Assembly (NCBI RefSeq): GCF_042453785.1
Contig: NC_091675.1
Span: forward strand, 7,390,501 to 7,454,500
Direction of reading: 5' to 3'
Length of the DNA: 64,000 nt
Source of the DNA: Malus domestica
Taxonomy: Eukaryota > Streptophyta > Magnoliopsida > Rosales > Rosaceae
In this document: positions 46,764 to 56,682 of the stretch, one piece after another
Layout: each line of letters begins with the position of its first letter
Numbering within the stretch: the stretch's first letter is position 1
The notes under the pieces: generated by a model
Told to the model about the DNA's origin: nothing
Seen by the model: the letters and a program-made list of their open reading frames with translations, nothing else
The model's database searches: none
Made by a program: the position numbers and the translations under genes

Positions 46764-47847
46764 AAAGTATTGTAAAATGTTGATAATATAACAAAAAATC
46801 TGAAATGTGTGTACTTCTCACTCTCAGCTTAGGTTAGTATGAAATCTGGATCTCGATGCATAAGTAAATGCTTTTAACTGTTATAATTACAAGCTCTTGT
46901 GGAGCATTAGTTGTCATATTCCCAAATAAAATGATAATTAACAACATTTTGTATTTGTAACAATAAAACGGCTACTTTTGTTAAGAAAACTAAAGTCAAA
47001 GTAAAATGTATTAATTTAGAAAACATCATTAATATTACCTGATAAAAGGTACATTTGTTAAATTAAGTTATCTAGTTTGATGAAATCTTGACTCTTGACT
47101 TCTCATATAATGGTATGATGGTTTCACTTTGACTGTATATTGTTAACTACTTCTCAAATCAGTCATGCATGCATGCGTGTGCGCATCCTGACCGTTCATG
47201 ATTGTGAACTTCATGCCCAGGTGCACGACTGATCATAACCTTTTCTTAATCTCTGTCAACGCAAGTCAGTTTGTATCCGAATTCTTATAATTTGTTTTAA
47301 AAGTGAATAACAATGACATGGATGAGAATTTGAAGGAGAGGGAGGGTTGACTGAGAGACAAAATAGTCATTAGATAGGGAGAGGCCAAAACACCAAAACA
47401 ATCCGCAAATGGTGGAGGATCTCTCATATTAACAACCCAATTGAAGAGAGCGAGATATTTATGGATTCACCAGTGAAAAAATCAAAAGCTGTTTGTTATT
47501 CCCAAAAGTGCTTTTTTTCCCTTCTTGTTTGTTGCTATCCAACAACAAAAAAAGTAACATTAAAGTCAACACAAACACAACACATACTTGAAACGCAAAT
47601 CCTTTTGTCTCTCTTTGGAGACCCTGCTGCAAAAGAGAGACAGAGGACCTTAAACAACGATATAAAACTTAAAATCCCACAAAAAAAGAAGTTAAAAACC
47701 CTTTATTAATTCTGGGATTCTAAGGCTTTGTTTGGTAGTTTGTATTGGAAATTTTGTTTCTTCTTCTTTTTGTTTTTGTTTTTGTTTTCTTCTTATTCCT
47801 GAAGAACTACAGGAAAAGAAGAGAGAAAGAGAGAGGGAGAGAGAGAG
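46764..47847. other. Spacer and leader upstream of the USP-kinase gene
   Basis: No gene is seen. A pair of ATGCATGC palindromes occurs near 47165. The last 30 bp before the ATG are a GA-rich run (GAGAGAAAGAGAGAGGGAGA), which is typical of plant leaders. Confidence 0.5.
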
Positions 47848-50800
47848 ATGTGGCTGCCCAATAATCAAGTGGACAGGAAGGAAGTAGGGAATGGGATTGT
47901 GGCAGTGGCTATAGACAAGGACAAGAACAGCCAATGTGCTCTCAAATGGGCAATTGACAATCTCATCAAACCAGGCCAATCTGTTCTTCTCATCCATGTC
48001 AAGATCAAGCCTCCCCTATTTTCTCAGTCACCTTCTCTTTCCAATTCCACCCCAAGTACGTACATATTTTCCATGTTTTCGTTTTTAGAGTAGTAATTTT
48101 CACGCTCCCATTTTCTTCTTCTGCACTGCTCCCCTTACTTCCGTTCGTTAACTGTTGCTTGATATGCAATGTCCTTCGTCGTATGTTGCTTGATATGCAA
48201 GTTAAACTCACACTTCAAGATTTTTCATAATGGTGTTTGATTTTTGGTTGCAGGAAGTAATCCAAATTGGGACCAACAGTTCGTCTGCAAAGAACCTGAT
48301 TCCCAAACCCGGGAATTGATCCGACCTTTTCGTGTTTTTTGCGCACGTAAAAATGTGAGTTTGATGAACTTATACCTGCATTCTTGACCTTAACCTGAAC
48401 CTTCATATTCATTGAGGTTTCACGGACAATTACATATCTGTTTAGGATTTGAATTTTTGATTGCTTTTTTATACTTTTGCGTTTTCTTTTCTTCTTCAAA
48501 TTCAGATACAATGCAGAGACATCGTACTAGAAGACTCCGATGTGACAAAAGCATTAGTCGAATACATTACTCAAAGTTCAATCGAGCATTTGGTTGTTGG
48601 TGCATCAGCAAAAACCGGCTTTCTTAGGTAAGTACCTCCGTTTCTAAGTCAGCAGCCCTTGAACAAATTATTTACCCTCCTAGTTGTGTAAATTACTGAA
48701 ACTATGAAACCAACTGCCTTCAAATAAATGAAAAGATTCTCTAGGGCGTTAGGATGCTTCGTATGCTTTGAAATTCCACAGAACATTGTCTTAATTTTTT
48801 GAAAAAAAAATTATGTAGATTCAAAGCATCAGATATTCCAGGAAGCATATCAAAGGCGGCACCGGACTTTTGTAATGTATATGTTGTAGCCAAGCAAAAA
48901 CTTCAATCAAGGAGGGCCGCCTCACGTCCTGCCCCGGCCACCTCACCCCTACGCAATCCAGCTTTTAACCACACCCCAAGCGCAAAGCCAGAGCCATATG
49001 TCTTCCCACCTTCTGGTAACAAAGGTTAGTTTCTTTCACCCTAAAACTTAATCATCTCCCACTAATTTTTTGCGAGTCAAGAAACCCTTAAAATGTTGAA
49101 TCCTCTTCCAGGAAATGAAAAGCCACCAGAACCTCAACGTAAATCCCACGATGAAATGGACAACTTCAGGTCAGTAGAAGCACTCAATCTCTCCCTTTCA
49201 ATGAAGATGGACAAAACGGTGTTTTTAAACATACAGCAAATTTTATCTATTTTGTTGTGAGAACTAACATAGTCGTATCATGGAAAGCAGGTCTCCTTTT
49301 ACTAGGAAGGGCCCAAATGGGAAGTCATATGCAGATCTCCCTATGCCGGATACTGACATATCTTTTGTTAGCTCTGGAAGGCCAAGCATTGACCGTATCT
49401 TCCCTGCATTTTATAACGAAAACCTAGATTCAGGGAGAGTCACCCCACCGCGAATGTCCAACAGCACGGAAATAGACTTGAACCACAGCTTTGAGTCTAT
49501 GCAATACTTTGGACGGAGGTCCGTGGATATCAACTCCTCTCCACCCACATTCTCCTCGGTTTCTCAGGATAGCGATAGGTTATCCTCTGCATCACAGCCA
49601 ATGGTAAGTGTATCTAGTCTCTATCTATTTACTAATGTGTACTTCTAGTTAAATTTTGTTACAATAGAAACATTTTTTGTCACTCGAAATTTCAGGAAGA
49701 GGTGGAGGCTGAAATGAGAAGGCTAAAGCTGGAGCTCAAGCAAACTATGGAAATGTATAGCACTGCCTGTAAAGAGGCACTCTCGGCGAAGCAAAAGGTA
49801 TGCAAAATTCTATCAGCATCTTACACCTGTCATGATTTCACATAGCTCTTATAATTGATGTTATTTTACAGGCGGTAGAACTCCAGCGCTGGAAGTTAGA
49901 AGAAGAAAGGAGATTGGAAGAGGCGCGGCTAGCTGAAGAAGCCGCAATGGCTATTGTAGAAAAGGAGAGAGCTAAGTCCAGAGCAGCCATTGAGGCTGCT
50001 GAAGCTGCTAAGAGGATTGCAGAACTAGAAGCACAAAAAAGAATTAATGCAGAAATGAAAGCACTTAAAGAACAGGAAGAGAAGAAAAAGGCACTTGACG
50101 CTCTGCAACATTCGGATGTCAGGTATAGGAGGTACTCAATTGAAGAGATTGAGGCTGCCACGGAGTTCTTTACAGAATCCCGCAAGATTGGAGAAGGAGG
50201 TTATGGTCCTGTATATAGATGTTATCTAGACCACACTCCTGTTGCAGTTAAAGTTTTACGTCCAGATGCAGCGCAAGGAAGATCACAATTCAACCAAGAG
50301 GTATGAAACAAAAAGGCGTGTGTTCTCTTTCCAAACAGTTTGACAATATAGGATACTTATGTTGCCAAACTATGTGTTTGGGCCACCAGTTTGGTTGATT
50401 CTTGTATTGCTGGGCTGTTGGACAAGAGAAAATTTCATTTCATGATAAATTTGGAAACATTACTTTTTCTTTGGTTGATTCGCTAATTACTATGAACAGG
50501 TTGAAGTACTGAGCTGTATACGGCATCCTAACATGGTTCTCCTGCTGGGAGCCTGCCCGGAATACGGATGCTTGGTTTACGAGTACATGGCTAATGGGAG
50601 CTTGGAAGACCGTCTTCTTCGTAGAGGAAACAGTCCACCTCTCTCTTGGCAACTTAGGTTTAAGATTGCAGCTGAAATTGGGACAGGCTTGCTATTCCTC
50701 CACCAGGCCAAACCAGAGCCACTAGTCCACCGCGACTTAAAACCCGCTAACATCTTGCTTGACCGCAACTATGTGAGCAAGATCAGCGATGTCGGCTTGG

Positions 50801-51406
50801 CCAGGCTTGTGCCCCCATCCGTTGCTGACACCGTGACACAGTATCGCATGACATCAACAGCCGGCACATTCTGCTACATAGACCCTGAGTATCAGCAAAC
50901 CGGCATGCTTGGTGTCAAGTCTGATGTGTACTCCCTTGGGATTATGTTTCTACAAATGATCACAGCCAAGCCGGCAATGGGATTGACTCACCATGTTGAA
51001 AGGGCTATTGAGAAGGGGACTTTCGCGGATATGCTAGATCCATCCGTGCCAGATTGGCCGGTTGAAGACACATTGAAGTTTGCCAAACTGGCTCTCCAGT
51101 GTGCAGAGTTGCGGCGAAAAGACAGGCCGGACCTTGGAAAAGTTATCCAGCCAGAACTTAACAGATTGAGAGGGATTGCTGAAGAGACAATGCACCCAAC
51201 ACTGATGGCTGGTGATCATAGCCCCTCATGCAAATACAGCCAAGTTTCGGTGCAGCTAGTAAGTGCATATGGCCAATAAACTTAGTCCTCCTTCTCTCAT
51301 CAAAATCCTAATTTCAACCCTGAAAATTGTCGAATGCAATCTAAAAGGTGTTGATTCGTTTTTGCAGGAGGGGAGTGAACCAGGTACAAGATCTACCGAG
51401 AGCTAG
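47848..51406 (+). CDS. USP-domain receptor-like cytoplasmic kinase (RLCK-IX type, no U-box)
   Basis: Ten exons (47848-48055, 48254-48354, 48506-48627, 48819-49024, 49112-49169, 49291-49603, 49696-49797, 49872-50300, 50500-51258, 51368-51406) give 778 residues. The N terminus is a universal-stress-protein fold (IVAVAIDKDKNSQCALKWAI, SIEHLVVGASAKTGFLRF, VYVVAKQKLQ). A Ser/Pro-rich linker and a long charged coiled coil follow (LEEERRLEEARLAEEAAMAI). The kinase domain has GEGGYGPVYRC, VAVKVL and HRDLKPANILL, with DVG instead of DFG. The protein ends soon after the kinase domain, without the U-box of the related PUB proteins. It is probably a cytosolic Ser/Thr kinase; its substrates are unknown. 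The catalytic Asp is present, so activity is plausible. Confidence 0.92.
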
Positions 51407-51797
51407 GAACACCCATCAAACACTCTCTATCATCTCAAACCCTTAGACTATTTAAGAAAACATGTCTAAGGATTGTAAGTAATTAAGCAGAACAAAAAAA
51501 TGTACAAGTTTTGTAGATAAACTGATGAGTCGATGAAACTCAACATGTATGTGAGTTTGGTTGCTGGTATTCTAGAGTAGTCAATTTCTTATGATCAATT
51601 ATCAATTTCTTATATATTCTCTTTGTTGAAACACAAAAAATAGAGGATTCACTGCATGTATCTAAATTGATTAAAATTTGGTTACAAATGGATCACTAGC
51701 TAATCACTATTCTCAAGTATTCTTTGTCGATAATTGATACAAGAATGAAGAATTGAAACAACCAAAGATCCTTAAAGACTACAGATTAACACTACGC
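51407..51797. other. Convergent 3' ends
   Basis: About 390 bp separate the USP-kinase stop (+) and the CK1 stop (-). This holds both 3' UTRs and nothing else that I see. Confidence 0.6.
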
Positions 51798-52706
51798 TTA
51801 TGTTTCCAGACGTTTAAGCGATCGAGTCCAATCAAAATCGTAGTCGAACTGAAAACCTTCCCTTTTAAAAACGCCATTAAAGAGTCTCTTCAGATAAGCA
51901 TAATCTGGTTTAGCATCAAACGCCAATGACCTACAGTAATGGAAGTATACCGAAAACTCGGAAGGGTAACCAGAGCATAGCGACTCGATAGAAGTTGACA
52001 TTTTCTTTTCTGCGATATTCTCATCTTTCTGCATTTTTGTCCCTGCTTTCACACCCTGCCAAGGAAGACTTCCTCTTAGAAAGTACATAAGCACATATCC
52101 TAGTGATTCCAAATCGTCCCGGCGGCTTTGTTCAATGCCAAGATGGTTGTTCACGCTTGCATATCTTGCAGTACCTACCAGACTTTTATTGTCTCTGTAC
52201 GGAATATGCCGATGAGTTGAAGAGTTTCTGTACTTCTTAGCGAGGCCGAAGTCGATGATGTAAACCTGATTCGCCCGTCGACCCGCTCCCATCACGAAAT
52301 TGTCTGGCTTGATGTCGCGGTGCAGGACTGATTTCGAATGAACAAACTCCACTCGATCGAGCATTTGATCTGCGAGCATGAGAACCGTCTTAAGGGAGAA
52401 TTTCTTGCTGCAAGCTTGGAACAAATCCTCAAGACTAGGTCCAAGGAAATCCATGACAAGAAAACTGTAGTCTCCTTCGGAGCCAAACGATCTCACGTTT
52501 GGAACTCCAGGTCCTCCATGTAGTATTTTATAAAACTTTGATTCATACAGCAGTTGTGGATGCCTCGTCTTGGCACTTTCGAGCTTGATAGCAACCTCCT
52601 CGTTTGTCTGAATATTACTACCCCGGTAGACCTGTCCAAACGATCCGCTACCGATCTTTCGAACAAGTTGAAACCTTCCACCCACCAAAGGCTCCATATC
52701 CCCCAA
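51798..52706 (-). CDS. CKL: Intronless casein kinase 1-like protein (probable retrogene)
   Basis: A single 909-bp frame encodes 302 residues. CK1 hallmarks are all present: [52 protein letters not shown], the CK1-specific [20 protein letters not shown], and [15 protein letters not shown]. The protein ends at the kinase domain ([16 protein letters not shown]). Typical plant CKLs have more than ten introns and a variable C-terminal tail giving about 450 residues. Lack of introns plus truncation suggests a retrocopy that kept an open frame, although no poly(A) tract or target duplication is evident. Catalytic residues are intact, so a functional kinase is plausible. Changes at usually invariant places (SVNNHL for the usual SMNTHL) suggest relaxed or altered constraint. 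Confidence 0.88.
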   Translation of the reverse strand: MGDMEPLVGGRFQLVRKIGSGSFGQVYRGSNIQTNEEVAIKLESAKTRHPQLLYESKFYKILHGGPGVPNVRSFGSEGDYSFLVMDFLGPSLEDLFQACSKKFSLKTVLMLADQMLDRVEFVHSKSVLHRDIKPDNFVMGAGRRANQVYIIDFGLAKKYRNSSTHRHIPYRDNKSLVGTARYASVNNHLGIEQSRRDDLESLGYVLMYFLRGSLPWQGVKAGTKMQKDENIAEKKMSTSIESLCSGYPSEFSVYFHYCRSLAFDAKPDYAYLKRLFNGVFKREGFQFDYDFDWTRSLKRLET

Positions 52707-53596
52707 AACCCTACGACGGCAGAAAAACCCTAGCCCTAAATAAAAAGCTTAAGACCGAAAACAATTAAGGAACGGTTTTGAAGGGAAGGTGAAGAATCGT
52801 CAAAAGGGGGAAAATTCCTGACGAGTAACGACTACGCAACGTTGACTTAAATATAAAACATTACAACCCTAATTAGGAAACCTAGCGATTAAAACCCTAA
52901 TTAGGAAACCTTACGATTCCAAGATTATTATTACCCTTACTAAATTTTTAATACCACATTTGTACTCCTTCTTTAATCTGAGAGATTTTTCATTGTGATC
53001 AGAACACAAGATGGTACACGTGTTACTATGCAAATGATGGGATATGTGTGGTAAAAATTTAATAACTTAAAAAATATAAATTCTCATCATTTATATAAAA
53101 ACACGTGATGTACCACGCGTGTTTCGGCCACACAAAAAAATTTCTCCCTTTATTCCACATTTGGGCCGGAAGTTTTCTTTCCCAACCAATTTGGGCTTTC
53201 TACTGTTAAAATAGGTCAATGTACTTTTGTCCAACCAATATATACATTATTTTATTTTATTTTATTTTAAATAAGATGCTTTATTTTTTGAACAAACGAT
53301 ATTATTTACACTAAAGGAAGAGGAAGGGGTAGGAAATAAGATGCTTTATTAAACATAGTAAAATAAAGGAATTTTTATCAGCACTCTAAAAATCTCATTT
53401 GGCACTCCAAACTATTTATAATTAGAAACAAAAATACACTTGTGAGGAGTGTATAATGAGATTTTTGGAATGTTAATAACAATTCCTTAAAATAATACAG
53501 ATAAATATCTATTCAAAACCAAAACGTAAATATCATGAACTAATCTCTTAATTAAAAGACACGCAACTTAATTAACGTCACAAGGCATAAAATAAA

Positions 53597-53743
53597 AGGA
53601 AAACTAATGAAAAGTCCAAAAAAACTTTCCTTTTAATGAAAAGTCATTTTTAAAGGTATAGTGAATAGTACCAGGGAAATGTATAAATGTGGTTTTTCGT
53701 TAAAAATGAACAATACCGAGAGTTTTTTTGTTAAAACTCCCTA
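53597..53743. mobile_element. MITE-like repeat (copy 2, inverted relative to 11749-11898)
   Basis: It starts GGAAAACTAATGAAAAG and contains GTATAGTGAATAGTACC and GGTTTTTCGTTAAAAATG, ending GTTAAAACTCC. These are the blocks of the 11.8-kb copy read partly in the other direction, with an extra short internal duplication of the TAATGAAAAGTC end. Confidence 0.6.
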
Positions 53744-54148
53744 AAATAAAAGGTTTTTATCACAAATGGTTTTTAAAATTGACCCACTCCATTAACATGA
53801 TCACTGAAATTGAAAATCGATCAATATAATCCTTGAAAATAGGTGGTGCAAATCAATCTGGTCCTTCTATTCCATCACCATTTATCACATAATGGAATAT
53901 GATTTTCTCTCCGCCAATTTCCCTCCTCTTCTCTCCCCTCCTCTCTCACAATATCTTTCTCTCTCTATAAATAAGTCAGAACAAGATGTTGGTGGCTTAA
54001 TCAAGACCGTTCAAATATAAAAATTAAGAGGAGAGAAATTTGTAAGAGAAAGAATCTGGAAAGTTTATTATGCATCAAACCATCAGTATTTCAGTAGTTG
54101 ATAAAAGTAAACACCAAATAAATCAAAGATACCGAGAAAAAAAAACAT

Positions 54149-54210
54149 ATCTCTATTTTCAGTCATGGGTTTGATTTTTTGTAATCAAACCCATGACTGA
54201 AAATAGAGAT
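54149..54210. repeat. Perfect 28-bp hairpin with 6-nt loop
   Basis: ATCTCTATTTTCAGTCATGG and the following eight bases (54149-54176) are exactly complementary to 54183-54210, with loop TTTTGT. There is no mismatch in the stem. It lies about 390 bp upstream of the BURP start codon. Confidence 0.93.
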
Positions 54211-54479
54211 AAAATAAGTATGATTTGTATGTTCCTGAAAATATTACCCGATAGAAATTGCTAGTAAACCATAAAAACTCCCCACGAGATGGAACCTACC
54301 TACTATTTCCGTTACCAAAAACTCGAGCACAAAGGCACAACCTTGAAAAACGAGATTAATTTCCAGCCACTGCATGCTCTGTGATTGTAACGATCCATTT
54401 TAATGGAGGATGTTTACACGAGGCAATGGGAGGGTCTGCATGTCTTACACCTAATCCAGACAACCAAACTCACATGCGG

Positions 54480-54525
54480 TGCATGCATCTACTTCAGTTC
54501 TCTCTGTTCTTCCCTTCCTATAAAT
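54480..54525 (+). promoter_or_regulatory. BURP gene promoter: RY element and TATA box
   Basis: TGCATGCA at 54480-54487 is a complete RY palindrome, the site bound by B3 factors of the ABI3/FUS3/LEC2 type. GCATGC also occurs at 54372-54377 and TGCATG near 54438. TATAAAT at 54519-54525 is a TATA box 78 bp before the ATG. The combination suggests embryo or seed expression, as known for several BURP genes; this is inference. Confidence 0.65.
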
Positions 54526-54602
54526 CTTGAACCAATTCGCTCTTGTTTCATCAACTAGCAAACTTTGGGTTGCAATAGTTAAAAGAGTGTCTTCGTGTAG
54601 TG

Positions 54603-55861
54603 ATGGAGTTCCGTCTCTCAAAAATGCTTACTTTTCTCACTGTAAGTATAATTAAGCTAGCTCCATCTCTAGTTAATTTATTTGGATTATCCCTTCAAAT
54701 GATTTTTTTCGTTCAGTCTCTGCATTCTAATTGTTTACTAATTTCGTTGTTTTGTTAATTAATGATGGTTTTTCTACTGTTGCAGCTGACCACACTGGTG
54801 GGAATGGCAAGTCATGCAGCTGCTGTGCGGCAGCCGTTGCCTCAACTTTCCTACTGGAACTCCGTCCTGCCGAACACACCAATTCCAAAAGCTTTCCGTG
54901 AACTTATCCATCCTGGAGGTTTGTGTGTGTGTAAATTATTGAAAATTAATAGCAAAATGGTTATCAAACGAGTCTATATATAGTTTCACGTACGATTATA
55001 TTGACTATATTGACATGTATGCATACGTATAGTCCCTCACTTGTACTTTGCTGCGTTAATTTGGTTTATGTTGCTAAATCTGCAGACTTAGTATCCAAGA
55101 ACTTTCTCCGTCCTGCTGGCACTGAGAACCAACTTGACAAAGCCACTGATGCTCTTGGCCCTTGTGCTGGCTTAGTCCTCATGGAGAAGGACTTGCACCC
55201 TGGAAAAACAGTGAAATATGGCTTCCCCAGAGACACAACAAGCAAATCATCACGTTTCGTGTCCCGCCCAACCGCAGAGTCGATCCCCTTCTCATCAAAC
55301 AAAATGGAAGAAATTCTCAAACGATTTTCGCTGAGGCCGGAATCATCAGAAGCCAATACAATCAAGGAAACCATTGATTATTGCGAAATGCCGGCCATGA
55401 AAGGAGAAGAAAGATATTGTTCTACCTCTTTGGAGTCACTGGTTGACTTCGCCACCTCCGAGCTCGGATCGAACATCCGAACAATGTCGACGGAGGTGGA
55501 AAGAGGAGCCAACAATGATGTGGAGCAGACTTACACAATAACCGACGGAGTGAAGGTGCTGGCCGAGGACAAAGTCGTCACGTGCCATAAGATGAGCTAT
55601 CCATTTGCTGTGTTCTTGTGCCATGCCATAGAAAAGACAAGGGCCTACATGGTGCCTATGGAAGGTGCCGACGGGACCAAGGCAAATGCAGTAATTATTT
55701 GCCATCGAGACACATCTAAATTTGCACCAAACAATTGGGGCTTGTCACAGCTCCATCTTAAACCAGGAGAAGGTTCCCTCTGCCATCTTCTCTCCGACGG
55801 ACATCTTACCTGGCTTAGAGAGAAAAACCTAGATGAACAATACATAGTTTCAGTTGCCTAA
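54603..55861 (+). CDS. BURP-domain protein (USP/BNM2-like)
   Basis: Three exons (54603-54641, 54786-54918, 55086-55861) join to 315 residues. A short signal peptide (MLTFLTLTTLVGMASHAAA) is followed by a YWNSVLPNTPIPKAFRELI segment and directly by the BURP domain. There are no TxV or PG1-beta repeats, which favours the USP/BNM2 subgroup over RD22. The BURP pattern of paired Cys-His is complete: CHKMSYPFAVFLCHAIEKT, then IICHRD and SLCHLL near the end. FLRP and YCEMP blocks are also present. Secretion to wall or storage compartments is inferred from the signal peptide and family. The ATG at 54603 lies shortly after a TATA box and gives the signal peptide. Confidence 0.92.
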
Positions 55862-55890
55862 TCGTCGTAGTAGTATTAACGATGATCGGG

Positions 55891-56025
55891 CAGCTGAAAC
55901 AGAACCCCATAAGAATGGGGTACTTGTATCTGCTCCATGAAAATAAATAATAACAGGCAGCTGAATAAAAAAAGAATCTCATAATAATGGGGTACTTGTA
56001 TATGCTCCATGACAATAAATAAAGG
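55891..56025. repeat. ~67-bp tandem duplication in the BURP 3' UTR
   Basis: Units at 55891-55957 and 55958-56025 both run from CAGCTGAA through AATGGGGTACTTGTAT and GCTCCATGA to AATAAATAA. Each unit therefore brings its own AATAAA polyadenylation signal. Confidence 0.88.
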
Positions 56026-56187
56026 AATGCCTTGAGAATGGGTTGTTAGTTAATGATGCATTTGAGAGTTCTTTTTGTTCCCAACACTTCCTTACGAAGA
56101 TCTAGATCCCTATTTCAAAATCTAATTAAAATAGGTTTACAACTGTTGAATCCCACGATCTGTCGACTTGAAAAATTCAACATGGTA

Positions 56188-56252
56188 TTAGAACCAGGGG
56201 ACAGACTCGTATAGCCATGTTTAGAACCAGGGGACAGGCTCGTATAGCCACG
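56188..56252. repeat. 32-bp tandem duplication
   Basis: TTAGAACCAGGGGACAGACT plus twelve bases (56188-56219) repeats at 56221-56252 with two differences. Confidence 0.88.
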
Positions 56253-56682
56253 TGATTGGGTAAGTTCCCGTTGGCCCCGATGATTATTTTGTGCAAATTG
56301 TGAAACCTTGATTGGGATTTGAGGATCAAAATCGAAGGTGACATGATTAATAAATGATGTCGAGTAGATTTCAAGTCAGATGCCATGACTAAGAGAGAAG
56401 TTAACGTAACTAAAAAGCATCCCCATTTCATTAACAAATCCCACAAAATAAGAAGGATAATCTCATCTCTAATCACATATTACATGATACAACATACATA
56501 GGGGATCAAAAATTCATGTAACTAAAGATGAATTCCCAATCTGTCACCGGAAAGAAAGAAAAAGATCGACTCACAATCTCGTTTGGAGAACTAGTAATAC
56601 ACACCACACGCGCTGGCAAGAATTGGCACAATGCAACCAAACGCAATCGCAACTCCCACAAAACCGACTACCGGCCTTAGCG

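Larger units (their letters stand above)
52707..54479. other. Spacer between the CK1 and BURP genes
   Basis: No gene is seen. It holds a 3' SINE fragment at about 53283-53333 (same family as 25369-25565), the MITE copy at 53597-53743 and the perfect hairpin at 54149-54210. The direct repeat TTAAAACCCTAATTAGGAAACC near 52860-52915 is another short duplication. Confidence 0.55.
55862..56682. other. Spacer between BURP and UBP1 genes
   Basis: The stretch contains the BURP 3' region with tandem repeats (55891-56025), a second tandem pair (56188-56252) and the 3' UTR region of the minus-strand UBP1 gene. Confidence 0.55.
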
